64,000 nt of DNA from Nilaparvata lugens (GCF_014356525.2 NC_052507.1:1935419-1999418), one strand, 5' to 3'. Shown: positions 48,732 to 60,612, counted from the first letter of the stretch. Notes: a model not told the origin generated them from the sequence alone. Translations and numbers: made by a program.

Positions 48732-49078
48732 GATAGAGTATAATTTTAAAAACTCAGCTAAGAATATTCTGAGAACGAAAAATAATAGTGTTTCATTAAT
48801 ATAATATGTAGCAATTCTTCATTGAATTATGACTATTTTTTATCATGCGAATAATGATTTGAGCTTAGACCAATTATTTAAGATAATGGTGGATAGACAA
48901 GACATACCTGTACATAATTTTATCTTATACAGTCTACTTTAATTGCCAATCTCATGGAATTAACATTCTACCTTAAGGAGCGTACTTATGCGCCAAGAAC
49001 ACACGATTCTCACTTTTTATCAGCTGATGCTATTCTCAATATATCTGTAGAATATCTGTATTTATATAGAAACAGTAA

Positions 49079-49226
49079 GGCTAGGCGAACACTTAGCTGC
49101 ATGTGACGCAACTAACACTGATTAGTCATTGCAAAATTAGACATGTCTTCATAAGCAACTAAGTGAAGTATTGTGACTAAACGTGTCTGATCATGTCTTG
49201 TCTTGACTAACCGGTGTGTGACCAGC
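49079..49226. mobile_element. Nested MITE 1 (TAA-flanked)
   Basis: GGCTAGGCGAACACTTAG at the left and CTAACCGGTGTGTGACCAGCC at the right are imperfect inverses. Flanks are TAA and TAC. Confidence 0.6.
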
Positions 49227-49229
49227 CTA

Positions 49230-49495
49230 CGAGCTTGTTCACATGACAGCGACTTACGCTCGGTTGTCGCGCGGTTGGCAAATCGCTCGATTTGCCAGTC
49301 TCGTACACATGACAGCGATTCATGAGCGATTTGCCCTCGGTTAAGTCTGAGATTACAACCGCCGCGATTCGCCGGCGACTACTAAAACCGAGCGATGCAT
49401 GTGTACGGCACCATGTGTTTCCCTATACCTGGCAACCGCTCGGTTGGTCAATCACGCGACAACCGAGCGTAAATCGCTGTCATGTGAACAGGCTC
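49230..49495. mobile_element. Nested MITE 2, GC-rich foldback
   Basis: GAGCTTGTTCACATGACAGC and CGCTCGGTTGTCGCG on the left pair with CGCGACAACCGAGCG and GCTGTCATGTGAACAGGCTC on the right. Flanked by TAC/TAA. Markedly more GC-rich than its surroundings. Confidence 0.75.
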
Positions 49496-49790
49496 TAAGA
49501 TACAGTATTAGCATAGTATAAGATGATGGAAAGTGTTCGTGACGCATAAATCTGTACGAACATTTGGACATAAATCATAACAACCAAATGAATCCATAGA
49601 AAAATAAGCTGTTTTCAGAGAAAGCATTACTGTATTTCTATTTCGAATTCGTATATAAAACAGAGCAGGAGCTGCAAATCTATTACAGATCTATTACACT
49701 TTTGACTTGGAAAATGTATTCATTTTTTTATTGTCGTGGCATCTTCAAACTGTCGTGGCTAATCACTTTTACATGAAGTACAGTATTTAA

Positions 49791-50414
49791 GGCTGTGCAA
49801 AGGCTGAAAATGAACTTTTTACTCGTGATATTTTTCGAAGTTTTTTGATTCGTATATCATCAAGCTATCAAAATGAAAAAGTTTTCTCAGGAAAACATTT
49901 TTTCTGATCATTACTTTTTGAGATATGAGCGCCTAAAGTTAAAATTTTTGGGACAGAACATTTCAAATTCGGTAAGAGATAAATCCATGAGATTTAGAGG
50001 ATAGACTCTTCATGGTATTGTTGATCTAGTAAAAGAAAAACTTTCTGAAAATATCAATTTCTAAGATAGTTATTCAATTTACTGAAAATAACCAAAAAAA
50101 ACTTTTAGTTGAGTTATTTTTGGTAAATTGAATAACTTTTCCAAAAATTGATATTTTCAGAAAATTTTTGTTTTACTAGATCAACAATACCATGAAGAAT
50201 CCATCCTCTAAATCTCATGGATTTATATCGTACCGAATTTGAAATGTTCTGTCCCAAAAATTCAAACTTCAGTCGCTCATATCTCAAAAAGTAATGATCG
50301 GAAAAAAATGTTTTCCTGAGAAAACTTTTTCATTTTGATAGCTTGATGATATACAAATCGAAAAACTTAGAAAAATATCACGAGTAGAAAGTTTTTTTTA
50401 GCCTTTGCACAGCC
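49791..50414. mobile_element. Long foldback element, second copy, TAA target duplication
   Basis: GGCTGTGCAAAGGC / GCCTTTGCACAGCC ends flanked by TAA (49788-49790, 50415-50417). A shorter relative of 17758-18663. Confidence 0.75.
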
Positions 50415-50458
50415 TAAACTTCTATGTTTTTACAATATTTGACAAAATCAACAATATC

Positions 50459-51632
50459 TAAACCTAGCATTCATAATCCAAATCCATAACTCTCAAGTTA
50501 TCGTTTATCAAATCGAATGTTTATCAAAATGTCTTGAACATTGAATAAGACGATATCAACTGAGTAGCCTATATCGAATTCCATTGTCTTGACATCATCA
50601 CATTATGTTTCACAAATACAGTAACTATTGAAATTCTCATAAATCAATAAATCGACTACTTATAAACTGAAAATTCGACAACATCTAAACCTAGCAATCA
50701 TATTCCAAATCGATAACTCTGAAGATATCGTTTTTAAAATTGAAAATGTCTTACATATTGAATGAGTTGCCTATATCGAATTCCATCGTCCTGAAATCCT
50801 CACATTATGTTTCTACACATATTGAAATTCCTATCAAAAAAATAGACTGCATAGAAACTGAAAATTCGACAACATGTAAACCTAGCAATCATATTCCGAA
50901 TCTATAACTCTTGAGTTATCGTTTTTCAAATTGAAAATGTCTTACCTATTGAATGGGTTGCCTATATCGAATTCCATTGTCCTGAAATCCTCAAATTATG
51001 TTTCTACACATATTGAAATTCCTATCAAAAAATAGACTGCATAGAAACTGAAAATTCAACATCTGAACCTAGCAATCATATTCCAAATCTATAACAGTTA
51101 AGTTTTCGTTTTTCAAATTGAAAATGTCTTACAATATTGAATAAGACAATATTGAATGGGTTTCCTATATTGAATTCCATTGTCCTGAAATCCTCAAATT
51201 ATGTTTCTACACATATTGAAATTCCTATCAAAAAATAGACTGCATAGAAACTGAAAATTCAACATCTGAACCTAGCAATCATATTCCAAATCTATAACAG
51301 TGAAGCTTTCGTTTTTCAAATTGAAAATTTCTTACAGAGATAGTCTGTATGGAATTCATTTTCGTGATATCCTCATGATATTATGTTTCAAGAAATACAG
51401 TACAGTAACTATTGAAATTCATATAAATCTTTCTGAGTAGTTATGGAGATACAGTACGGTACCGTAACTATTAAAATCCTATAAATTTTCTGAGTAGCTG
51501 TGGAGGTAAAGAAATTCTATCAACCAATAGACTGCATAGAAACTGAAAATTCAACAACATCTAACCCTAACGTTCATCTTGCAAATGTATAACCCTGAAG
51601 TAATCGTTTTTGAAATTGAATATGTCGTTAGT
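50459..51632. repeat. Tandem units overlapping the OPA3 stop codon
   Basis: Six units start at 50459, 50686, 50877, 51064, 51267 and 51562, spaced 187-295 bp. Each begins T(A/G)AACCTAGCAATCAT or a variant of it. The sixth is the 3' end of the OPA3 coding sequence. Minus-strand reading of unit 2 gives DIFNFKNDIFRVIDLEYDC and a stop, against DIFNFKNDYFRVIHLQDER and a stop in OPA3. Confidence 0.85.
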
Positions 51633-54600
51633 CAGATAGGAAACTGCATTCAAAATTACACCTGGTTCATCGACCACTACTCTATTAATATGCTCCAAAT
51701 GCATAGGAACCGTTTCATATGTGGCATGATCGTAGTGATGATGATGAGAATGGCTATGTTTGTTGTCTATGATTTGGGGTGCGGGTGGACTGCTAATCGG
51801 ACCGCTAGTCGGACTACTAATCGGACTACTAATGGGTGTTATAGGCGGACTAGTAGGGGGTTTTGGGGGTGGTTTGGATGTATCATCCCCCTCCTTGGAG
51901 GAGATGAACTTCCATGGTTTTTGGAGCGCCTTGCCCTCCAGACTGTGAACGGTTCTGTGGAGTTCTCTGAGTTGTGCCGACTGTTGTTCTATTTGGAAGT
52001 AGAGTTCTTGGATGGTGTAGTTCAGTACACTCATTTCTTCCTTGCGAGCAGCCTCTTTGGCGGCCTCTTTACGGACCTAAAATACAAACAGAAATGGATT
52101 AATTAACCAACAGATTAAAAACAAAAAATTAAAAAAATCTTCACTAGGAGTCAGGACTTTTCATCCATTAATTACAAAAAAAAATTAGGACTTTTAATCA
52201 CGCACGTTTATTTATGCCGATGACATTGGGCTTGTTACTCAAGGTCGAAATTTTGATCAGCTCCAAATTGTGTTGAATGAGGACTTTGAGTTAATGGCAG
52301 AATACTTCCAGCAGTGGTTCTTGAAGCCAAACCCATCCAAAACTGTCTCAACAATATTCCATCTTAGTAACCAGCATGCAAAAAAGACAATTGATCTCAG
52401 GTTATGTGGCAAAAGAATATCTCATCAGGAAGCTCCCCGTTACATAGGAGTCAGACTTGATTTCCCTCACATATCGACAACATCTGCAGGGGTTGATAGA
52501 TAAACTGAAGACAAGGCTAAATATCATCAGCAAACTTGCGGGAACAACCTGGGGTTGTGACATAAATGCCCTTCGAACATCAAGTCTTGCACTTCTGTAC
52601 AGTACAGGGGAGTACTGCTCTTCTGTCTGGGCTCGCAGCAGACATGTTGAGAAAATTGATACAGTTTTCAATGAAACTATGAGGAAGATTAGTGGGACAT
52701 TGAGACCAACAGAGACTGAGTGGTTGCCTGTGCTTAGTAACATCATGCCATCAGATCTCAGAAGGTTGGAGAAGAAGAACAAGTTCATTTCCCAGTTGCA
52801 ACACATTCATGAGGATCTCCCAGTCTCTAGAGATTTGGCTAACCCTCCACCAAGGCGCCTCAAGTCAAGAAGATACTTGAGACTTGACGAGCAAGAGGAA
52901 ATTAGAAGTGCAAGGGAGTTATGGAGACTGAGATGGTTGCAGGGAGAGGTCAGGAACAAAGGCCTTGTGGATGACCCTAATGACATTGTTCCTGGCACCC
53001 AGCTGAGACGTAGAGAGTGGTGTGGCCTTAACCGGTTCAGGACGCAGGTGGGAAGGTGTGCTGAGCTGATGACAGCATGGGGATACACATCTGATCCTCT
53101 GTGCCAATGTGGACAAATCCAATCAATGAACCACCTAATATCTGAGTGTCCACAACACTCCTATCATGGAGGGCTGTCGGCCCTCCATGATGCTGAAGAA
53201 GATGCGTGTCAGTGGCTCCAGAACATTCATCGCGTGAAACACACCATTCAATTGCAGGGTTTGGTTTTTACCTTAGACCAGTTATAGAATAGACACGCTG
53301 GGAAGTCTAGCTTCTGAATCCAACATCTACTGCCAAATCTACCCATCTTGACGTCACAACAGTGACGTCACACATCGTATGGAAAACTTCCAGATTGTGT
53401 CTATTTCAGATTCATGGTGTTTTTAGGTTATTTCTAGCTACGGGCAAAAACGATATCGGTTAAGTTATAATGTGTTATGTGATATTGGCTTCAAAGTTAT
53501 AATGTGTTTTGAAAATAATAAGGTACGGTAGCCTACAAAACTAATTTATTGTCATGCTGCAATGAGTTCACTTACATCATAACCAAAGATAATATTACAG
53601 TTACAACTTACAATATTTATGAGTATAAATTTCAACTTACGCATTCCACTTTTTTTCCTAAAAATTTCAGTGCAATTATATGCTGCGCAGGAGATTACCA
53701 TTTTCATAATATAATAATAATTACATAAATAAATAACAATCTGCTATGGAAAACAAGCTATGTTTAACAACAATGTAAGTTTGAGTTAAACACCACAAAC
53801 ACTTACACAATAAACTCAAAAAAGTTTTCTATAATTTCTATACGATGCGTGACGTCACTGTTGTGACGTCAAGATGGGTGGATTTGGCAGTAGATGTTGG
53901 CTTCATTGACTTTCAGTACGAATATACAATGGGCCGTGTCTATTCTATAACTGGTCTAAGGTTTTTACCACACAACGAACATATCAATATCCTTTGATTA
54001 GCAATTCGATTGTACATCAATAAAAACTGGTATATGCCTTCATGGTTTAGATCTTTGTCGCATCTTGATAAGCTCTGCAAGAACTCCATGTTACACCAAG
54101 AGCTACAGAGTATAAACTGTATAATAGTTGGAAATTATAACTTTGATGGACCTGTACAGAACACGGAAATGGGAATCCCGCAGTAAAAGTCCAAGTGTGG
54201 AATAACGTCACTAAACTTAACAGGATGGGGGCACACGCTTCATTGCACAAGGGTCGAAAATGTGCTAAATCTACCTGCCAAAGGGTCTCACAGTTGTATT
54301 GTTCTAGCTTCACCGTTCCATGCCCCCATTGAGATAAGTTTTACCCTTTATTTCATTAATTTCATCTATTGTACATAACCCTATACACATAATATAATTA
54401 TGACCATAGAGGAAAAACTAGGCTAAGCCTGTCCCATTTCTCTCCAAAATTTTGATAAAAGGTAATGTTTTCCAAATTATTATAAGGTTATAAAATCACA
54501 AATCGCTGCTCCGCCACTCAATTTTCGATCTAGGAATGATAATTTAAAATCATGTCCTATTTTCCTCACAGCTGTGATATGGCATTGTTGCCTAAGGAGC

Positions 54601-57600
54601 ATCAGCGCAGGTGCACATGGACAGAGTTCTATGAAGTCAGAGAAAAGCCTTACGAACCATCCTAAGAAGAGATGCACTGGAGCATTGTAGACCATTATTT
54701 GTCGAAAACAAACTGCTTACAGTGGTCTCAATCTACATACTTGAAACCATAACCCTTGCCATAGACTCAAACCCGAGTCTCAGAAATAGTCAACACACAC
54801 ATAACACAAGAAGCAAGCTGAACATTGATTGACCTTCCGCAACACAGGCTCGGCAAATTCAAGTACATACCTACCTAAGCAGGCTCACATTTCTTCAACC
54901 ATCTACCAGACAGCCTAAATACTTTGAGGGATTCACGGACAGCTGAAAAATACCTCATTGCAAGACCGTACTATGCAGTGACCGAATTTATTGAGGAGCA
55001 TACGTACCACCACCTTAGAGTATAGAGCAAGATACTCTACACACCTTCTTGCAACTCTGACAGAGGAGACCAAATTCATTGACGATTCCCCAATCCCAGG
55101 ACCGTGAGGAAGACATCGGGAATAAAAAGTAAGAAGTTAAAATTTTTGGTCTAGGAATGATAATTTTAAAATTTCCATTCTCATTTCAACCTTACCTGTC
55201 GGTTATACTCATATCCGACAATGCCAGCGGCGACTATGAAGACAATGCCCTCCCCGAGGACATTGGCGCCCAGATCTATGGCCATGGCTTCGTTGAGGGG
55301 GGGCACCTGTACAGGTTTGCCCAGGTTCAGCACCCACATCTTCATCTTCACCTCGCACCAGTTATAGACTGCAACAGAGACATTAAGAGTGGTAAAAACA
55401 CTGTTGGAAAATGGATAAATTTAATATCGATCATGTTAATATGCACAGGTTTTAAATCAAATCATTTATTTGCCATACAATAAATACATATTCATATTCA
55501 AAACATAATAAAGGAGAATACATAATTTTATAATCAAAAGTATGAAATAATAAAATAAAAATTAAGCATAAATAATACCAAAATCATAATTAGATACTTT
55601 TCATGTGTAATTTGGCATCACCAGCAAAAGGAATTAAGCCTTGCCCGATGGTGAGAGTTGCAATCAGTTAGTTATGCTTGAATAAATTTGTTACATTGGT
55701 TGTTTCCTAGTTTTATACAATAATAGAGAAAAAAATAATAATCCACGCTTTAAAATATGTTTTTAAAAAATTAGATAATGCTTTCAATCGAAAAGAAATA
55801 GTTTTCTATTATTATCCAATTTTTTAGTATTTTGTAATTAATTCTTGCTTCCAGATCAACATTTATGAATCCAGTTCAACAACCACATCTTCATCTTCAC
55901 CTCGCACCAGTTATAGACTGCAGCAGAGACATTAAAAGTGGTGAAAACAAAGTTCAAAAATGAAATAGATTGGAATTTGTCTCGATTTAAATCATAGAAT
56001 GGTCAGCATTATAGCCCGGTTGCAAAAAAAGAGGGAAGGGGGTTCGACCTACTATGATGCTACTTCTATAGTGACGTCAACGTTATAATGGCAGTGGAGG
56101 AAGATAGGAGAACAATGTTGCCGATCCTCTGTCTTGTCAATGCCTTCTATGGACGGTAGCTGATATAGGTTTATTGATGTAATATTAACTGTTCATTCTC
56201 GTTTAAAATAATCAATTATATTTTATTAAGGAGTAGTTAGAAGACAGCTCATTTATGTAAGTACAAGATTCATAAATTAATTGCTTTTTGATCTGGAGGC
56301 AAGAATTAATTACAAAATACTGAAAAAATGGATAATAGAAAACTATTTCTTTTCAATTGAAAGTATTATCTAATTTTTAAAAACATATTTTAAAGCGTGG
56401 ATTTTTTCTCTATTATTGTATAAAAATAGGAAACAACCAATGTAACAAATTTATTCAAGCATAACTAACTGATTACAACTCTCACCAGCGGGCAAGGCTT
56501 ATTTCCTTTCGCTGGTGATGCCAAATTACACATGAAAAATATCTAATTATGATTTTGGTATTATTTATGCTCACTTTTTATTTCATTATACTTTTAATTA
56601 TAAAATTGTGTATTTTCTTTTATTTGTTTTTTAATATGTATTTATTGTATGGCAAAATAAATTATTTGATTTGAAGCAAGAAATTATATTTTTCAATAAT
56701 TTCATAATTAAGATGAAATATTTTGTTAATAAATCATTAACATTGTTGAAAGACGATCTGGCAACAGAGCTGAGCGAAAAAGAGATAGTGCTATCAGCTT
56801 TGTTGAATGATAGACGAGGATAACAAAACAATTGCTAATCAAACACTGCCATTATAACGTGGACCTCACTATAGAGCCGGAGGCGTTACCCATGGAAACA
56901 ACGATCTACTTGTTACTTTAGTTATCTTCATCGCAGTCTGGGATTCCTGCTACTTCCAGAGAAGAGGGTACTCGTTTCCCACAGTCTGAACCCTCACTAG
57001 AAAACCCCAAAACTCCGCCATAGGCATCACTGTGCCCAGCTACTCCCTGAGACGGAGTGTCCAGATGACATCTCATATCCATCATCGTGATCGATGACCA
57101 GGCTTCCCCGGATAGTTCGTGTCAAAAATTAAAACTGTATTTTACACATAGATGGCGGCGTCACAGACCAGCATAGTCATCATTGAAAAATCCTCTAGAG
57201 TAAAAGCTCCTCCCAATGAGCTACCTTGATAGGGTGTTCTTGAACGCGGTAGCTGAGCGCCCCTTCACTGAATGTGGCAGGCAGTTAAACATCTTGATTG
57301 CCAGCACCGGAAAACAATCCATAACCTTAGACAGTCGACGGCGCGGAACATCTAAGTTGGTCCTCCCCCGAGTATTGTAGGTGTGCACTTCCTCTCTTCT
57401 TGAGAACATAGACTGGTGGTTTTTGACGTGCAAGAGTGATGCTAATATGTAAAGTCCATACACAGTATGGATGCCCAGACGTTGAAATATGGGCTGGCAG
57501 TCAGCACCAAACTTGCTATAAGTCATCACACGAAGTGCCTTTTTTTGAAGCAGGAGAATGTCCTGAGCTGAATGACCCCACACAAGTATTCCATACTGGA

Positions 57601-59138
57601 TATGACAGCTGAACACAGCTTGAAACAGCATCAGCAGTCTATGGGAACTTATAAGACCTCTCATTTTCCGGAGCAAATAGACCACTCTAGAAATTTTTCT
57701 ACAGACTTTGATGATGTGAGGTTCCCATGACAACTTGCTGTCCACGCTAGGTGACAGGAGCAGCATTGACAACCGCTGTTCTGGCCAGTGTACACAGCAT
57801 CTCTTGGGCTTTGCTCTCATTCAACTTGAGTTTATTTGTGCAAAACCAACTCTTTGCCTCTTCAAAAAGCTTGTGAGCCTTCAGCTTAGCTTCCTCTGGC
57901 CTCTTTATCTGTCCCAAGATGGTAGCATCATCTGCAAAAAGCAGGCTGGAGTTACGCAGATGCAGGTCATTTATCATGATCAGGAATAACAGTGGTCTAA
58001 GCACTGAGCCCTGGGGTACTCCATGTGAAGTAGCACCCATGATTGATACGACCTGCTGTCTGTTACCAAGGTAATCAGCAACCACACCCCATGCTTTTCC
58101 CTGAAAACCGTAGCCTACCTTTTCAACTTTCTGAGCAGGACTTCATGGGAGAAACAGTCGAATGCCTTTGATAAATCACATAGAACAAGGTCAATTAATC
58201 CCTGTTCTTCAAAAGCCTCGTTGATCCTCTCCACAAGACCAATCACAGCAGATGAGGTCGACCTCCCCCTTCTGAATCCGTGCTGCATGTCTCCAAGCAG
58301 ATTGTTGCATTCGAGGAACCTGGTCATCTCTCTTAACTTAGCAGTCTCAATGATCTTCCCAAGTGTGGCACAATGGAGACTGGACGAAAATTTCCAATAT
58401 CATCAGGAAAGCCCTTCTTGAAAACTGGCACCGTTTTAGACACTGAGATAGTCCGGAAAACACCCTCAGAGAGACATGCGTTCACTAGCAGTAGAAGTGG
58501 GCCAGCCAGTATATCTGCCTCGCTTTGTATGTGGATAGGCCATAGAAGTCCTGACTGTAGGTTGTCTTAAAGTTCAAGATGATATTGAGCAGCTCACTCT
58601 CACTCAGCAAACTAAATTTCTTATGGAAAAAATTCCTATAGTATGGACTCCCAATGAAAAACCCCAAAACTTTGCCAGAGGTTTCACAGTGCCCAGAAAC
58701 GAAGAGTTTAGGTCACCTCCCTCTGGAGCTTTTACCTGACTATACACCAATGGACCAGGCTACTCCCAGTGATAGAGTTATCTTACTCACCCTGGTAAGC
58801 GGCTTTTTCCTTCACCAGGAGAACCAATAACCCGTGGCTGGTGGATCCAGTTCTTCCTGAGACGGTGCAAGGCCTGAACCCAGAAGAGTTCAAAGGAGAG
58901 CCTTATTCCTCAGGGAATAAAACGTAGTTCCTACTAGAGGCATAATATTAGATAGGAGGTTGAGAAATTGATAAGATGGTATATTTTTGTACTTACATTG
59001 TGCTGGCGGCATAAGAAGATAAGTTCTGAAGAATGGATGCTGCTTTGCTCTTTCCTTCAAAAAGTTTGCTATTGGTTTACTAACTTGTCTCAAAAGTAAT
59101 GCGCCGAGTTTGGCGAGGGGAAATGCGTGAAGTACCAT
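51567..59138 (-). CDS. OPA3: OPA3-like mitochondrial membrane protein, 3 exons
   Basis: Exons in coding order are 59138-58997, 55368-55196 and 52076-51567, with GT-AG junctions and phases 1 and 0, giving 274 aa. Family landmarks are FPLAKLGALLLRQVSKPIAN (residues ~6-25), FFRTYLLMPPAQFYNW, a hydrophobic segment GANVLGEGIVFIVAAGIVGY (~80-100) and a Lys/Glu/Ala helix. The helix runs into NYTIQELYFQIEQQSAQLRE, a predicted coiled coil. OPA3 proteins act in mitochondria, and loss of human OPA3 causes optic atrophy with 3-methylglutaconic aciduria. Human OPA3 is ~180 aa, so the C-terminal ~100 residues here (Pro/Ser/Ile repeats such as PISSPISSPTSGPISSP, then a His-rich HSHSHHHH) are an unusual low-complexity extension. 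Its last ~19 codons belong to the tandem repeat running downstream. The minus-strand LINE at 57190-58670 lies in intron 1; the plus-strand LINE at 52190 lies antisense in intron 2. Confidence 0.93.
52190..54030 (+). mobile_element. 5'-truncated LINE in OPA3 intron 2 (Jockey-like)
   Basis: Begins in the palm domain with FIYADDIGLVTQG (catalytic YADD at about 52213-52224). A frame shift follows near 52460, then 52457-53287 gives the thumb and C-terminal region (WARSRHVEKIDTVFNETMRK, CQCGQIQSMNHLISEC zinc-knuckle-like). A 691-bp MITE interrupts the end at 53271; the sequence resumes at 53962. Antisense to OPA3. Confidence 0.8.
53271..53961. mobile_element. 691-bp long-TIR DNA element with TTTTTA flanks
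   Basis: CCTTAGACCAGTTATAGAAT at the left is the inverse of ATTCTATAACTGGTCTAAGG at the right. Homology resumes in ACATCTACTGCCAAATCTAC and TTGACGTCACAACAGTGACG, for over 100 bp per arm with gaps. TTTTTA occurs directly outside both ends (53265-53270, 53962-53967). No ORF. Confidence 0.8.
54400..55030 (+). mobile_element. Decayed LINE C-terminal fragment in OPA3 intron 2
   Basis: Plus-strand frames with shifts read LRRDALEHCRPLFVENKLL, then HNTRSKLNIDLPQHRLGKF and DSRTAEKYLIARPYYAVTEF, typical of a CR1/L2-type RT tail. No intact frame. Confidence 0.6.
55447..55870 (-). mobile_element. Retroelement 3'-end copy in OPA3 intron 1 (inverted partner)
   Basis: Reverse complement of 56230-56674, sharing TGCCATACAATAAATACATA and TACAATAATAGAGAAAAA. 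It separates OPA3 exon 2 from its partial duplicate. Confidence 0.75.
55872..55985 (-). pseudogene. Partial duplicate of OPA3 exon 2 with its splice acceptor
   Basis: Matches about 55325-55435: same GCAG acceptor (AG at 55919-55918) and the first ~38 nt of exon 2, reading YNWCEVKMKMW. It then diverges to LLNWIHKC and a TGA. If spliced in instead of exon 2 it would truncate OPA3. Confidence 0.8.
56067..56874 (+). mobile_element. TA-flanked MITE interrupted by a retroelement fragment
   Basis: Left part 56067-56229 (TATAGTGACGTCAACGTTAT) and right part 56675-56874 (ending GTGGACCTCACTATAG) make one family copy. Confidence 0.8.
56230..56674 (+). mobile_element. Retroelement 3'-end fragment inside the MITE
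   Basis: Inverse copy of 55447-55870. Ends AAAATAAATTATTTGATTTG, a LINE/SINE-type tail. No coding part. Confidence 0.7.
56875..57189. other. OPA3 intron 1, possible LINE 3' UTR
   Basis: Less AT-rich than its surroundings and directly downstream of the minus-strand LINE coding end. Probably that LINE's 3' UTR. Phrases such as AAAACCCCAAAACT recur at about 58657-58672. Confidence 0.4.
57190..58670 (-). mobile_element. 5'-truncated LINE with reverse transcriptase in OPA3 intron 1
   Basis: Three frames run in order on the minus strand. 58327-58115 has LLGDMQHGFRRGRSTSSAVI and LCDLSKAFDC. 58085-57747 has HGVPQGSVLRPLLFLIMIND and the catalytic LFADDAT. 57820-57221 is the thumb/tail with GILVWGHS and HTYNTRGRTNLDVPRRRL. 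Frame shifts make it inactive. Same strand as OPA3. Confidence 0.85.
58671..58996. other. OPA3 intron 1, start
   Basis: Less AT-rich segment between exon 1 and the LINE; nothing recognised beyond possible LINE-related sequence. Confidence 0.35.
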
Positions 59139-60612
59139 GATTTATAAGAAGGATAGGAACAATTGAAACAATAATTAGGAGTTTTATTTTACACTGTCCA
59201 TACTTCAGTTCTTTCTACAATATTTGTATTAATTGAATTGCAACAGGTACATCAAAGAAATATAACAATATTACAAAATAATAGCTCAGACCGACATTAG
59301 CGAGTAGCTAACCTCAACTTCTCACATTTGAAACATGGATTTACAACTAAACAAAGGTTTTAGTAGAACTCAAAATATTTTACAACTCCACTAGATTTGT
59401 TTTTAATCGATAAAAAATTGTCATTTAGATTAGAAGACTAGTTGAATTAAAACTAATATATTTATCAATATTGGAAAGAAAGTACTTATAGCAGACGACC
59501 AAAACTTCACTTGAACGAAGGAGACAGCTGATTCCTTGAGCTCGCCTTCAAAAATAATTATTGTAAAAAATATAAAAATAATTGATTAAATACATAAAAT
59601 ATATCATATTTTATGGATAATGAGAGTTCATTTACTTTATTAGATATTCTATTTTATTTTTTAAAAAATTTCTTCTACATCGATTCTATGATGAGTCAAG
59701 ACATTATTTAGTTGGTCTTGGTTGAGTTGGTCTAGTTTTTGTTATTGTCCAAGATAACCTAAAAGCAAAAATCAATGCGTTTTACATTCACGTGCTCCAA
59801 TATTTTTAAATCAACTTTTCAAATTATTCTTGATTGTGTGCAGTTCGGAAGAAATATCATAACAAATTGCACCTCTTTCAAATCTGTTTGTAAGTAAAGC
59901 AAGCGTATACAGTACAGTATGACATAAGACATAAGCAAATCTATTAACACTATTGTGTGAAGAAACAGAGTAAAATGTTTCAGTATTATTGTTTTTATCT
60001 ATTACATTTAGTATATCACTTTCACTTTATTGTGATTTAATTCAATTTGATTTAGTAATTTAGTTAAATCTTTGAGATTTTGTGCTCAAAATAACATATT
60101 AAATAGATCGCAACGAAAACCTTGATGACAGGTATTTTGGCACTGGACTTACACTTACAGCTTCTTTTATATTGCCTCACATTTGTTGCCAATATGTATT
60201 TTACTGGCATTACTTCTTATTCAAGATTCTCGGTCCAAGGTAATTCATCGGCGTGTGAAAATCAATGGCCATTGGCCACTCTACCTGCTAGTGTCAAAAT
60301 TTCAATTACGGTATTTAGTAGCCTATATTATTCTGATTTCAAATCACACAATTTATCCGTCGATCATTGTGGAAGTGCTATATCCGTAATAGAGAGACAG
60401 AGACTCCTACCTGAACTCACCCAGTGAGTAGAGTAGCCTTTCAACTACTTGGGAAGTCTGTTAAAGTATTTTATAGGGAAGCTTTTGTAAGTTCCAGCTA
60501 GTCTGCTGCAAGATATCTCCAATGAGGCTAAATGTCTGGTATTGTACGCATGAATATCACAGATCTGCATCAATGTAGCAGATTCTGGGTTAGATTCTGG
60601 AAGCTACTGTAG
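59139..60612. other. Intergenic between OPA3 and RRP15, no supported gene
   Basis: AT-rich. At 59761-59735 the minus strand shows a T-rich acceptor followed by a short frame (VILDNNKN, stop), which could be a terminal exon, but no partner exon was found. The open frames at 60122-60427 lack family features. Confidence 0.4.

Larger units (their letters stand above)
48976..49562. mobile_element. MITE with GCGTAC ends hosting two nested elements
   Basis: The left GCGTACTTATGCGCC and right GACGCATAAATCTGTACG are imperfect inverted repeats. A related fragment is at 28127. The sequence is interrupted at CAGTAA by the two elements below. Confidence 0.65.

Noticed and set aside
51579..52106. Plus-strand 175-aa open frame with Gly-rich region
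   Set aside because: Antisense shadow of OPA3 exon 3; the Pro/Ser repeats read as Gly/Thr on the other strand.
59735..59761. Possible terminal exon of an extra minus-strand gene (VILDNNKN, stop) after a T-rich acceptor
   Set aside because: No partner exon found between 59.8 and 61 kb; too short to stand alone.
60122..60427. Overlapping hydrophobic open frames upstream of RRP15
   Set aside because: Two frames overlap, no family motif, no splice or codon-use support.
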